Assembly: GCA_905214465.1 (NCBI GenBank)
Contig: CAJMMD010000005.1
Coordinates: 1 to 64,000, forward strand
From: an uncultured bacterium
Lineage (GTDB): Bacteria; Actinomycetota; Coriobacteriia; Coriobacteriales; Coriobacteriaceae
DNA: 64,000 nucleotides
Direction: 5' to 3'
The notes under the pieces were generated by a model. That model was not told the origin of the DNA. It was given only the letters and a program-made list of their open reading frames with translations, and did no database searches. Each line of letters starts with the position of its first letter. Position 1 is the first letter of the stretch. A program made the translations under genes and the position numbers. Shown here piece after piece: positions 1-8,023 of the stretch.

Positions 1-18
1 TGGCTTGATAGCGCTCAA

Positions 19-909
19 ATGGTAGAAGCATCGTCTGTCGTGTTGCGGGATGAGCAGGGGCCCTTGGCCTCTCTGGCCTCCTTTTTGGGCAACATCGACT
101 ATCGCCCGTTTTGGGTGTCTATCAAAACGAGCGGCCTTGCCCTGCTGATCTCCTTTGCGCTGGGCCTGTTTGCCGCATGGAAGACCATGGGTACGACGAG
201 CCGCGTGAAGGGCCTACTCGACTCGGTCTTTACCATCCCGATGGTGCTGCCTCCCACGGTGTGTGGCTTTCTGCTCCTCATGCTGTTTGGCCGCTCAACC
301 GGGGTTGGCCAGTGGCTTATTGCACACAGTATCTCGATCGTCTTTACGTGGCCCGCGGCGGTGATATCTGCCGTGGTGGTGTCGTTTCCCCTGGTCTACC
401 GTACGGCACTCGGAGCCTTCGAGAGCCTTGACACGCAGATGCTCGATGCGGCGCGAACCCTGGGATGGTCCGAGCGTCGCATCTTTACCAAGCTTATGAT
501 GCCGCTTGGCTGGCCCTCGATTGCCGCCGGCACGGTGCTCGCCTTTGCCCGCGCGATGGGCGAGTTTGGTTGCACGCTGTTCTTTGCAGGCAACTATGCC
601 GGCATTACGCAGACCATTCCCATTGCGATTTACTTTGAGTGGATGGGCGGTAACACGTCGGTGGCCCTCTTTTGGGTCGCCGTCGTGATCGTGTTTAGTT
701 TCCTGGTCATCCTGTTTATCAATATGTACACCGCTCATTCGCAAAAGTATCGCGAGCGGGGCCTTTCCTGTGTGGAGCGCAAGCGGATCAAAGATCTTGC
801 CGGACAGGGCGATTCGCTCGACCCGGCGGGCGGCGATGCCTTGCGTATCGATCGCGAGGCGCTGGCCGAGCTCATGCGCGATGATGCCGCTTTGCAGGGA
901 GGTCGATAG
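19..909 (+). CDS. modB: Molybdate ABC transporter permease ModB
   Basis: Inner-membrane permease that passes molybdate into the cytoplasm for molybdenum cofactor synthesis. The protein has several strongly hydrophobic segments and the cytoplasmic EAA-loop motif that contacts the ATPase (DAARTLGWSERRIF, about residues 142-155). It is followed 3 bases later by modC, so the two are co-transcribed; modA is expected just left of the window. The ORF of 296 residues is longer than usual for ModB (about 225), with extra residues at both ends. There is no ribosome binding site in bases 1-18 and that frame stays open to the window edge, so the true start may lie outside. Import of Mo suits the many molybdoenzymes further right. 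Confidence 0.9.
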   Translation: MVEASSVVLRDEQGPLASLASFLGNIDYRPFWVSIKTSGLALLISFALGLFAAWKTMGTTSRVKGLLDSVFTIPMVLPPTVCGFLLLMLFGRSTGVGQWLIAHSISIVFTWPAAVISAVVVSFPLVYRTALGAFESLDTQMLDAARTLGWSERRIFTKLMMPLGWPSIAAGTVLAFARAMGEFGCTLFFAGNYAGITQTIPIAIYFEWMGGNTSVALFWVAVVIVFSFLVILFINMYTAHSQKYRERGLSCVERKRIKDLAGQGDSLDPAGGDALRIDREALAELMRDDAALQGGR

Positions 910-912
910 GCC

Positions 913-1983
913 ATGTCGCTCGTTCTGGATATCAAAAAGCGCTATCCCGGCTTTACCCTCGACATTCAGCTCGATGCCGGCGAGGAGCGTGTGGCGCTGC
1001 TCGGCGCCTCCGGATGCGGCAAGAGCTGCACCTTGCGCTGTATTGCCGGCGTGGAGACGCCCGACGAGGGCAAGATCGTCGTCAACGGCGTAACCTTCTT
1101 TGACTCGGTGGCGGGCATCAATCTGTCGCCCCAGGAGCGCAAGTGCGCCCTGATGTTTCAAAACTATCAGCTGTTCCCTAATATGACGGTGGCCGATAAC
1201 GTGTGCGCCGGCGTTGAGGGTGCAGGCGACGCCGCGGCGCGTAGGCAACTTGCCGAGCGCTACCTGGGTATCTTTGGACTGGCCGATTTTGCCGACCGCT
1301 ATCCCGCGCGTCTCTCGGGCGGCCAGCAGCAGCGTGTGGCGCTTGCTCGCATGGTGGCGGCACACCCGGGCATTTTTATGTTCGATGAGCCCATGAGTGC
1401 GCTCGACGCGTATCTCAAGAGCGCGCTTGAGCAGAACATGCTCGACCTGTTCGACGTCTGTAATCGTACCGTGCTCTACGTGAGCCACGATATTGACGAG
1501 GCATGCCGCCTGTGCGAGCGCATTTGCGTGATGCATAACGGACATGTGGAGGAGATCGGCTCCGTCGAGGACGTGGTCCGCCGGCCGCAAACCTTGGCTG
1601 CGCTGCGCCTGACGGGCTGCAAGAATACGAGCCGCGCGCGCAAGATCGGGCTTCAGGAAGTTGAGGCCCTGGACTGGGGCATGACCTTCAACGTGGGCCG
1701 TGAGGTTCCCGATAACGTGGCGTACCTGGGTATTCGTGCGAGCTACTTTCATGTGGACAACCGTGCCGAGCGGGGTCGCAACAGCTATGACCTGCACGTG
1801 GCCCGAGTGAGCGATTCGCGTTTTGAGCGCCTGGTGCTGCTGGACGTGCCGCGTGCCGATGCGCCGACGCGCCTGCAGTGGAAGGTCAACAAAGTGGGCA
1901 TACCTGTCGACGAGCTGCCGCAAGCAGGCGAGACGCTGCGCATGCATTTTGATGCCAGCAGGATCCATTTGGTTTGTCGTTAA
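913..1983 (+). CDS. modC: Molybdate ABC transporter ATP-binding protein ModC
   Basis: ATPase that drives molybdate uptake through ModB. Seen directly: Walker A GASGCGKS (residues 31-38), ABC signature LSGGQQQR (134-141), Walker B ending FDEP with the D-loop SALD, and the switch histidine in VSHDIDEA. After the ATPase core comes a C-terminal region of about 130 residues in the place where ModC proteins carry a TOBE/Mop-type oxyanion-sensing domain; I cannot confirm that fold by eye. It starts 3 bases after modB stops. A sulfate or tungstate transporter is the alternative, but the surrounding molybdoenzyme genes favour molybdate. Confidence 0.9.
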   Translation: MSLVLDIKKRYPGFTLDIQLDAGEERVALLGASGCGKSCTLRCIAGVETPDEGKIVVNGVTFFDSVAGINLSPQERKCALMFQNYQLFPNMTVADNVCAGVEGAGDAAARRQLAERYLGIFGLADFADRYPARLSGGQQQRVALARMVAAHPGIFMFDEPMSALDAYLKSALEQNMLDLFDVCNRTVLYVSHDIDEACRLCERICVMHNGHVEEIGSVEDVVRRPQTLAALRLTGCKNTSRARKIGLQEVEALDWGMTFNVGREVPDNVAYLGIRASYFHVDNRAERGRNSYDLHVARVSDSRFERLVLLDVPRADAPTRLQWKVNKVGIPVDELPQAGETLRMHFDASRIHLVCR

Positions 1984-2067
1984 TTCGGTGGGCGATGCGG
2001 GCGAGGAGGTAGTCCTCGACCGCTTTGTTTCCACTTTACCGCTCGCCGATTTCTATATAACAAAATC

Positions 2068-2093
2068 TTATCAATCTGATAATTATTTATCAG
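2068..2093. promoter_or_regulatory. Triple TTATCA/TGATAA dyad cluster
   Basis: AT-rich patch in otherwise GC-rich DNA with two overlapping perfect dyads: TTATCA-atc-TGATAA (2068-2082) and CTGATAA-ttat-TTATCAG (2076-2093). It lies about 70 bases upstream of the extended -10 at 2162. The shape resembles a repressor or activator operator (Fur/Zur-like boxes look similar), but no regulator can be named. The rest of 1984-2141 shows no supported gene. Confidence 0.4.
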
Positions 2094-2141
2094 ACAGCGA
2101 GGTGTTCGCATCCCGCAGCTGTCGTACGCGTGTCGGCGGTA

Positions 2142-2181
2142 TTCGTCTGGACGACGACCGTTGATATAGTTGACCTCAACT
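2142..2181 (+). promoter_or_regulatory. Probable promoter with overlapping operator for the double-cubane/selenium cluster
   Basis: An extended -10 (TGATATAGT, 2162-2170) has only a weak -35 (TTCGTC, 2142-2147) 17 bases upstream, as expected for an activated or regulated promoter. A perfect dyad AGTTGA-cc-TCAACT (2168-2181) covers the predicted transcription start. The leader runs from about 2177 to the gene start at 2429. Confidence 0.4.
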
Positions 2182-2200
2182 TGTAAAGGAGGGTGCGCAC

Positions 2201-2269
2201 ATGCCGCAGACGACATACATTCGCCGCGTTGCCGCGCGTGCCCTATATATCGCTCGGAGCCGCATATGA
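2201..2269 (+). CDS. Possible 22-residue leader peptide
   Basis: Short ORF encoding an Arg-rich peptide (MPQTTYIRRVAARALYIARS, then RI), preceded by a near-consensus Shine-Dalgarno (AAAGGAGG, 2186-2193) at good spacing. Such a strong site in front of so short an ORF inside a leader suggests real translation. Its stop overlaps the start of the next small ORF (ATGA at 2266-2269). No homolog is recognised; it may act through its translation rather than its product. Confidence 0.4.
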   Translation: MPQTTYIRRVAARALYIARSRI

Positions 2270-2436
2270 GCAGGTATGTTCACGGCTCCGGGAGAGACGA
2301 CGCACAACTAAATAACCGACCGCAAAGCAGGTTCCCTAAAATTCCGGGTTTGAGCACGGCCGGGCAATCGCCGTCCGTCGTGCATCGATACCGCTGTTAT
2401 CCGTTTTTGGTTCGAGAGGGGAACCGTTATGGCTGA
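2266..2436 (+). CDS. Possible 56-residue coupling ORF
   Basis: Begins in an ATGA overlap with the 22-residue ORF before it and ends 8 bases inside the following reductase gene (start 2429). The sequence is Arg/Ser/Pro-rich with no recognisable domain, and its codon use does not look like the neighbours. Its interest lies in chaining translation from the strong site at 2186 into the reductase gene, which also has its own ribosome site (GAGAGGGG). It could equally be a chance open frame. Confidence 0.25.
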   Translation: MSRYVHGSGRDDAQLNNRPQSRFPKIPGLSTAGQSPSVVHRYRCYPFLVREGNRYG

Positions 2437-3712
2437 AGAATTTGATTTCCACCCGATGTGGGAGAGCCTCGGCATGAATCTTGCCGACCACGATATGCTG
2501 CTGGGCGCCGTGGGCCAGATGTACGGGGACATGTTCCTGTCGCAGAAGAACCGCCCCAAGTCCACGTCCTACTTGGACTTTGTGGCCACCAACATCCATA
2601 GCGGCCGCATTAAGGAGATGCTCGACAAAAAGGAGGCTGGCGAGGCCACCAAAATCGTGGGCTCGTTCTGCGTGTACGTGCCCGAGGAGATTGTGCTCGC
2701 CTGCGACGGTATTCCCGTGGGCCTGTGCTCGGGTGCCGATTGGGCAACCGATAAGGTCGAGGAGCATCTGCCGCGCAACACCTGCCCGCTTATCAAGAGC
2801 TTTGCCGGCTTTAAGCTGGGCGAGGTCTGCCCCTACATTGAGTCGAGTGACTTGGTGGTAGGCGAGAACACCTGCGATGGCAAGAAGAAGGCCTACGAGT
2901 TTTTTGCCACGCAAAAGAACATGTACGTCATGGATATTCCCAACGTACACGACGAGTCGACGCTCGTGACCTGGAAGGCCGAGGTCAAGAAGCTCGCCGC
3001 CAAGATCGAGGAAGAGTGCGGCGTCACGATTACGCCTGAGCGTCTGAAGGCCGCCATCCACGCCGTCAATGAGAAGCGTCGCGCCCTGCAGCGCCTCGCT
3101 GCCACGCGCGCTGCCGACCCTGCGCCCATCAGCGGTCTTGACAGCCTGCTGACCGTTCAGGCCGCCTTTATGGACGACACGCCACGTCTGACCGGAGCCA
3201 TTAACGATATGGCGGCCGAGTGTGAGCAGCGTGTCGAGGCCGGAGAGGGCGTGGCGCCCAAGGGGACTAAGCGCATCCTGTACACCGGTACGCCCATGGC
3301 CGTGCCCAACTGGAAGCTGTTCAACCTCATCGAGAAAGCCGGTGGCATTGTGGTAGGCGAGGAGTCCTGCACGGGCTCGCGCTATTACAAGGACCTGGTC
3401 GACGAGTCCGGTGAGACGGTCGACGAGATGCTCGATGCCATCGCCGAGCGCTACTTTAAGATCAACTGCGCCGTCTTTACGCCCAACGACCAGCGTATGA
3501 AGGACATTGTCCAGATGGCCAAGGACCTGCATGCCGACGGCATCGTCGACGTGGCCCTGCAGTTCTGCACGCTCTATGAGATGGAGTCCTTCGCCGTGGA
3601 GAAGGCCGCCGAGGAGGCGGGCATTCCGTTCATGCACATCACGACCGACTACGCCGGCGAGGACGCAGGCCAATTGCAGACGCGCATCGAAGCTTTCTTG
3701 GAAACCATTTAG
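2429..3712 (+). CDS. Double-cubane-cluster-type reductase / 2-hydroxyacyl-CoA dehydratase family protein, paralogue 1
   Basis: 427-residue member of the HgdB/BadD/YjiM family, ATP-dependent low-potential reductases energised by a partner activase. Conserved cysteines are visible in NTCPLIKS (C119), VCPYIES (C134) and ENTCDGKKK (C149), spaced by 15 residues as in the double-cubane [8Fe-9S] proteins. It starts after GAGAGGGG at 2414-2425. A paralogue (3863) and an activase (5181) follow, so the three likely form one operon. The substrate is unknown: described double-cubane proteins reduce small molecules such as acetylene and hydrazine, while the wider family dehydrates 2-hydroxyacyl-CoAs. Linkage to selD, yedF and DUF3343 suggests a selenium connection, which is inference. 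Confidence 0.85.
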   Translation: MAEEFDFHPMWESLGMNLADHDMLLGAVGQMYGDMFLSQKNRPKSTSYLDFVATNIHSGRIKEMLDKKEAGEATKIVGSFCVYVPEEIVLACDGIPVGLCSGADWATDKVEEHLPRNTCPLIKSFAGFKLGEVCPYIESSDLVVGENTCDGKKKAYEFFATQKNMYVMDIPNVHDESTLVTWKAEVKKLAAKIEEECGVTITPERLKAAIHAVNEKRRALQRLAATRAADPAPISGLDSLLTVQAAFMDDTPRLTGAINDMAAECEQRVEAGEGVAPKGTKRILYTGTPMAVPNWKLFNLIEKAGGIVVGEESCTGSRYYKDLVDESGETVDEMLDAIAERYFKINCAVFTPNDQRMKDIVQMAKDLHADGIVDVALQFCTLYEMESFAVEKAAEEAGIPFMHITTDYAGEDAGQLQTRIEAFLETI

Positions 3713-3730
3713 GGCTATACGTTCCGGCGG

Positions 3731-3826
3731 CTTCCCCAGGTACCCGATCTTGCCGTTCAAACCGTCGCTTGCGTACCAAAGTGCGCGGAGCTGCTCTTTC
3801 ACGGCAACCTCGGGCGCCTGGGAAAG
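3731..3826 (+). repeat. Structured intergenic element DCR-1 (copy 1 of 2)
   Basis: About 96 bases that fold into a long interrupted hairpin. Outer pairings are CCCAGG/CCTGGG and TTGCCGT/ACGGCAA; the inner core (CAAACCGTCGCTTGCGTACC...) is nearly identical to copy 2 at 5027-5121. It lies between the two reductase paralogues. Where the arms differ between the copies, the partner arm changes to match, so the base pairing is conserved. It has no terminal U-tract. The label DCR is mine. Confidence 0.6.
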
Positions 3827-3862
3827 CCGTTTCCTTGGTTGGTTAAAAGGTTTAGGAGTTAT

Positions 3863-5026
3863 ATGTCGGAAAATATTGAGCAGCCGTTGCCCAGCACGTT
3901 TGAGGAGTTCAACGAGCAGCGCAAGGCCGCGTTTATTCGCGTCAAGGATTATAAACAGGCCGGCAATCGCCTGGTCGGCTTTTTGTGCAGCTATACGCCG
4001 CTCGAGATTATCGATGCCGCGGGGGCCGCAAGTGTCGCTCTGTGCGGTACGTCCGATGAGGTGATCCCCGAGGCCGAGAAGGTACTGCCCGCGAACCTCT
4101 GCCCGCTCATCAAGTCGACCTACGGCTTTGCCTACTCGCAAAAGTGCCCGTTTACGTACTTTAGCGACATGATCATCGGCGAGACCACCTGCGACGGCAA
4201 GAAGAAGATGTACGAGCTGCTGGGGGAGCTCAAGCGCACGCACATTCTGCACCTGCCGCAGGGTCGCGATCGCGCCTACGAGCGTGAAAGCTGGTACGAG
4301 GAGTGCCGCCTACTCAAGGAGGAGCTCGAGAACTTCTACGGCATCACGATTACCGACGATGACCTGCGCGCCGCCGTCCGTCGTCGCAACCGTTTGCGTG
4401 CGGCCCAGCTCGAGATGTTTGCGCTGCAGGCTAACCAGCCGGCGGCCATGAGCGGCGTCGACCTGATGAGCACCATGTTTGCCGGTACGTTCAGCTTTGA
4501 TATCGAGGCCTATACGGATCAGCTGGAGCAAAAGGTTGCCAAGCTGCGCGAGGCCTACGACGCGGGCGAGCGCCCGGTTGCGGCGGATGCCAAGCGCATT
4601 CTGATCACCGGCTGCCCGGTGGGCGGCGTGATCAACAAGATAGGCCGTACTATCGAGTCCAATGGCGGCGTGGTCGTGTGCATGGACGACTGCTCGGGTG
4701 AGCGCACGGCGGCCATGATGATCGATCCGGAGGCTCCCGACATCCTGCGTGCCATCGCCGACCGCTACCTGGACATCAACTGCTCGGTCATGACGCCCAA
4801 CGATGGTCGTATGGAAAACACGCTGGCCATGTGCGAGAAGTATCATGTAGATGGCGTGGTAGAGAGCGTGCTACAGGCCTGCCACACCTTTAACGTGGAG
4901 AGTGCGCGCATGCAGGAGGCTGTCGAGGGCGCGGGTATTCCGTATATGAAGATCGAGACCGACTACAGCAACGGTGACATGGGCCAGATCGAGACCCGCA
5001 TCGCCGCCTTCATCGAAACCCTCTAG
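3863..5026 (+). CDS. Double-cubane-cluster-containing reductase (YjiM-like), paralogue 2
   Basis: 387 residues. It closely resembles E. coli YjiM in layout: LCPLIKS (C80), KCPFTYF (C95) and ETTCDGKKKMYE (C110), ITGCPVGG in the middle and METDYS-type ending with QIETRIAAFIE at the C-terminus. The start is the ATG at 3863 after TTTAGGAG; an in-frame upstream ATG at 3839 lacks such a site. Cysteine spacing (15 and 15) equals that of the first paralogue, whose N-terminus is longer. Expected to be a cytoplasmic dimer that receives electrons from the activase at 5181 upon ATP hydrolysis. The natural substrate is not known. Confidence 0.88.
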   Translation: MSENIEQPLPSTFEEFNEQRKAAFIRVKDYKQAGNRLVGFLCSYTPLEIIDAAGAASVALCGTSDEVIPEAEKVLPANLCPLIKSTYGFAYSQKCPFTYFSDMIIGETTCDGKKKMYELLGELKRTHILHLPQGRDRAYERESWYEECRLLKEELENFYGITITDDDLRAAVRRRNRLRAAQLEMFALQANQPAAMSGVDLMSTMFAGTFSFDIEAYTDQLEQKVAKLREAYDAGERPVAADAKRILITGCPVGGVINKIGRTIESNGGVVVCMDDCSGERTAAMMIDPEAPDILRAIADRYLDINCSVMTPNDGRMENTLAMCEKYHVDGVVESVLQACHTFNVESARMQEAVEGAGIPYMKIETDYSNGDMGQIETRIAAFIETL

Positions 5027-5121
5027 CTTCCTCAGGCACCGGATCTTGCCCCTCAAACCGTCGCTTGCGTACCAAAGTACGCCGCGCTCCTCTTTCGGGG
5101 CAACCTCCGGCACCTGAGAAA
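5027..5121 (+). repeat. Structured intergenic element DCR-1 (copy 2 of 2)
   Basis: Begins directly at the stop codon of the second reductase gene. Arms 5031-5052 and 5097-5118 pair as CTCAGG/CCTGAG, CCGG/CCGG and TTGCCCC/GGGGCAA; an inner hairpin GCGTAC-caaa-GTACGC lies at 5067-5082. Same core as 3731-3826 with compensatory arm changes (TTGCCGT/ACGGCAA becomes TTGCCCC/GGGGCAA). Confidence 0.6.
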
Positions 5122-5180
5122 CCTAGAGCTAAGGCGCCTGAACGCGCCGCTGTCTTTGATGTTTGGATTAGGAGAGAGCC

Positions 5181-5945
5181 ATGATAGGGATCGGGATCGA
5201 TATCGGGTCTACGGCGGCTAAGGCTGCTGTGGTCGACGGGGAGGGTTCGGTGGCGTGGACGTGCGTGCAGCCAACCGGGTTCTCCTCGGTCGATGCTTCC
5301 GAGCGGCTGCGCGAGGCACTGGCAGCGGCTGGCTATGACGTGGCTGACGACGACGTGCGCGTGATCGCGACCGGCTACGGTCGTGTCGCCGTGCCCTATG
5401 CGCACAAGGTCGTGACCGAGATCACCTGCCACGGCACCGGTGCCGTGCGCCTGTTTGGTGATCACGGCACGGTGATCGATGTGGGCGGTCAGGATACCAA
5501 GGTCATCCAACTCAAGGGCGGCCGCGTGGCCAAGTTCGCCATGAACGACAAGTGCGCTGCCGGCACGGGGCGCTTTTTGGAGATCATGGCCGATCGCCTG
5601 GGCATCTCGCAACAGCAGATGGCAGACCTTGCCCGCACGGGCGAGCCGACCAAGATCAGCAGCATGTGCACGGTGTTTGCCGAAAGTGAGGTTATCGGCC
5701 TCATCGGTCGTGGCGAGCCGCGCGAGAACATTGCGCGCGGCGTGATCGAAAGCGTCGTGTCGCGCGTGGCGACTATGGCCGGGCAGGCGGCGGGTGCTCC
5801 GTACTACCTGACGGGAGGCCTGTGCGAGAACGCCTACGTTGTGGAGCGGTTGGCCGCGCTGCTGGGGTCGTCGGTGACTACGTCGCCCCAGGCTCGCTTT
5901 GCCGGTGCCATCGGCGCGGCGATTCGCGCACAGGCGCTCAATTAA
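5181..5945 (+). CDS. Acyl-CoA dehydratase activase / double-cubane reductase activase (YjiL/HgdC family)
   Basis: 254-residue ASKHA-fold ATPase that binds one [4Fe-4S] cluster at the dimer interface and injects an electron into its reductase partner on ATP hydrolysis. Visible motifs: phosphate-1 loop GIDIGSTAAK at the N-terminus, IDVGGQD in the middle, cluster cysteines C125 (NDKCAAGTG) and C163 (SSMCTVF), and the adenosine-motif-like LTGGLCEN near the end. The start follows AGGAGAG at 5171-5177. It lies directly after the two reductase paralogues and presumably serves both. selD follows about 70 bases later. Confidence 0.92.
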   Translation: MIGIGIDIGSTAAKAAVVDGEGSVAWTCVQPTGFSSVDASERLREALAAAGYDVADDDVRVIATGYGRVAVPYAHKVVTEITCHGTGAVRLFGDHGTVIDVGGQDTKVIQLKGGRVAKFAMNDKCAAGTGRFLEIMADRLGISQQQMADLARTGEPTKISSMCTVFAESEVIGLIGRGEPRENIARGVIESVVSRVATMAGQAAGAPYYLTGGLCENAYVVERLAALLGSSVTTSPQARFAGAIGAAIRAQALN

Positions 5946-6015
5946 TGCATCCGCCTTGGGCTCGCATTCATGCGTATACTGAGAGAAAATGATTGACCGA
6001 TGAGAGGAGGTATCG

Positions 6016-7065
6016 ATGCCTGACGATCAGATTAAGCTCACGTCTATGACGGCCGCGAGCGGTTGAGCCGCTAAGTTGGCTCCTGGAGCCCTCGCCCAGG
6101 TCCTGGGCGACTTGCCCAATGTGCATAACGACAACCTACTCGTGGGGTTCGATACCTCCGACGATGCGAGCGTCTTCCGCGTTGGCGATAACCTGGGTCT
6201 CGTGCAGTCCATCGACTTCTTCCCGCCGATGGTCGACGACCCGTTTCTGTTCGGCCAGATTGCCGCGGCAAACTCGCTGTCGGACATCTACGCCATGGGC
6301 GGGCGGCCGAGCCATGCCATGAACCTGCTCTGCATACCCAGTTGCCTGGGTGTTGAGGTTGCCGGCCAGATTCTGGCGGGCGGCGCCGACAAGTGCGTCG
6401 AGGCGGGCTGCTCTATCGCGGGCGGTCATACCATCAACGACGACGAGCCCAAGTACGGCTTGTCTGTGAGCGGCTTTGTCGCGCTCGACCGCATGCTCGC
6501 CAACAGCGGCGCGCGCGCTGGCGATGTCCTGCTGCTGACCAAGGCGATCGGCTCTGGCATCATCACCACGGCCATTAAGGGCGAGCTCATCGAGCAGGAC
6601 GAGGCCGCAGCCATGTTCGACTCGATGCGCACCCTCAACGAGGCCCCGATTCGTCTGGCCGAGGGCCTCGAGCTTCACGGCTGCACCGATGTCACGGGCT
6701 TTGGCCTGATCGGGCACGCGTGCGAGATGGCCGAGGGCTCGGGCGTGCAGATTGAGCTTGTGTCGGGGGCGGTGCCGCTCTTTGACCAGGTGCTCGACAT
6801 GGCGCGTCTGGGCATTATCCCCGCGGGCTCCTACCGCAACCAGGACTTTTTTGGCCCGCGTGTGGCTGCCGACGAGGACCTGGAGCCGGGCATGCTCGAC
6901 GCGCTGTACGATCCGCAGACGTCTGGTGGCCTGCTTATCGCGGCGCCCGTGGCGGATGTGGATGAGCTTGCGCGTCGTTTACATGCCGAGGGGCGCGTTG
7001 CCGCCACAATCGGTCGCGCGTGCGAGCCGGTGCCGGGCGGTCCTGCTGTTCGCGTTGTGCATTAA
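6016..7065 (+). CDS. selD: Selenide, water dikinase SelD (selenoprotein, Sec at codon 17)
   Basis: Makes selenophosphate from selenide and ATP, the selenium donor for Sec-tRNA synthesis. Translation must read through TGA at 6064-6066: the frame runs from ATG 6016 (after GAGAGGAGG) through AASG-U-AAKLAPG and on to 7065 without another stop. Sec at residue 17 and Lys at 20 match the catalytic Cys17 and Lys20 of E. coli SelD. 349 residues, normal for the family. Gly-rich ATP-binding stretches (CSIAGGHTIND, TDVTGFGLIGHA, DPQTSGGLLIA) are present. A conventional gene caller would truncate it to a start at 6076. SelA, SelB and tRNA-Sec are encoded in the same window, which supports Sec insertion. 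Confidence 0.93.
6078..6109 (+). promoter_or_regulatory. Candidate bacterial SECIS hairpins for selD
   Basis: Two perfect hairpins follow the TGA at 6064: GGCTC-ctg-GAGCC (6078-6090) and CGCCCAG-gtc-CTGGGCG (6093-6109). The second has a GU in its apical loop about 34 bases after the UGA, within the usual window for SelB-binding elements in bacteria. Which one is used cannot be decided by eye. Confidence 0.5.
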
Positions 7066-7081
7066 GGAAAACCGTTTATGC

Positions 7082-7111
7082 GACCGCCTGCTGTTCTGGG
7101 CGGTCCCTTTT
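7082..7111 (+). terminator. Hairpin between selD and yedF
   Basis: GACCGCC (7082-7088) pairs with GGCGGTC (7099-7105) and is followed by CC and four T. A weak intrinsic terminator or attenuator that could lower expression of yedF and the downstream genes relative to selD. Confidence 0.5.
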
Positions 7112-7125
7112 GAAAGGATGTAGCT

Positions 7126-7752
7126 ATGTCTACCAAAATTGAAGTCAATGCCATGGGCGATGCCTGCCCGCTGCCCGTCGTCAAGACGCTTAAGGCGCTC
7201 AAACAGTTTGACGGCGAGGGTGCCGTGGTGACCTCGGTCGATAACGAGACCGCCGTCAAGAACATCTCCAAGATGGCGCAGGAGAAGGGCTGCACGGCCT
7301 CGGTCGAGAAGGTTTCTGACGCTGAGTGGCACGTGACCGTGGCGACCTCTGGTGCCATTGCCGTGGCCGATCCCGAGCAGGATGGCGCTGCCTTCTGTGG
7401 TGCCAGCACCGGCAAGGGCGAGCTCGTCATTTCCGTCTACACCGACTGCATGGGCCGCGGCGACGACGAGCTGGGCCACAAGCTCATGAAGGCCTTCATC
7501 TTTGCCGTGACGCAGCAGGAGGAGCTGCCCGCGACCATGCTGTTCTACAACGGCGGAGCCAAGCTCACCGTCGAGGGCTCGCCGGTACTCGACGACCTGA
7601 AGGGCCTGGCCGAGCAGGGCGTTGAGATCCTCACCTGTGGCACCTGCCTCGACCACTATGGCATTAAGGACCAGCTTGCCGTGGGCGAGGTCACGAACAT
7701 GTATGTGATCGTGGAGAAGATGGAGCAGGCCGTGCGCGTCGTGCGCCCGTAG
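7126..7752 (+). CDS. yedF: Selenium metabolism protein YedF
   Basis: 208 residues. The N-terminal TusA/SirA-like domain carries the sulfur-relay motif CPLPVVK with C14; the C-terminal half is DsrE-like with a Cys pair (TCGTCLDHYG). Members of this fused family occur next to selD in selenium-using genomes and are thought to carry selenium or sulfur as a persulfide or perselenide; the exact role is not established. Start after GAAAGGATG at 7112-7120. Neighbours: selD before, DUF3343 and cysteine desulfurase after, spaced like one operon. Confidence 0.9.
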   Translation: MSTKIEVNAMGDACPLPVVKTLKALKQFDGEGAVVTSVDNETAVKNISKMAQEKGCTASVEKVSDAEWHVTVATSGAIAVADPEQDGAAFCGASTGKGELVISVYTDCMGRGDDELGHKLMKAFIFAVTQQEELPATMLFYNGGAKLTVEGSPVLDDLKGLAEQGVEILTCGTCLDHYGIKDQLAVGEVTNMYVIVEKMEQAVRVVRP

Positions 7753-7771
7753 CGTATTGGTTGGAGTTGCC

Positions 7772-8023
7772 ATGAGGGAGAAGCGCCCGGCGCTTGTCAT
7801 CACGTTTCCCACCACGGCGGCCGCCATGGGCTGCGAGTCCCTGTGCGTTGAGCGTGGCCTTCCCGGGCGAACGATTCCCGTGCCCGGGGAGGTCGCTGCC
7901 GGCTGTGGTCTGGCGTGGAAAGCGTTGCCTGCCGATGAGGAGCTGCTGCGCGGCGAACTCGCCGCGGCGGGCGTTCCCACCGAGGGCTATACCGTGATTG
8001 ATATGTGGGAGGTCGTGCGATGA
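7772..8023 (+). CDS. DUF3343 domain protein
   Basis: 83 residues, a small soluble protein with conserved elements CESLCVERGLPGRTIPVPGE and AGCGL. DUF3343 is functionally undefined but recurs beside yedF and selD. The two Cys of the CxxxC motif and the Cys of AGCGL may bind or hand over a chalcogen; that is inference. The start is ATG 7772 with TTGGAG just upstream, not the in-frame TTG at 7757. The stop overlaps the start of the cysteine desulfurase (ATGA at 8020-8023), so translation is coupled. A longer Cys-rich paralogue is at 35558. Confidence 0.85.
   Translation: MREKRPALVITFPTTAAAMGCESLCVERGLPGRTIPVPGEVAAGCGLAWKALPADEELLRGELAAAGVPTEGYTVIDMWEVVR

Noticed and set aside
295..2034. 579-codon minus-strand frame opposite modBC
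   Set aside because: Shadow of two well-supported transporter genes; composition is not protein-like.
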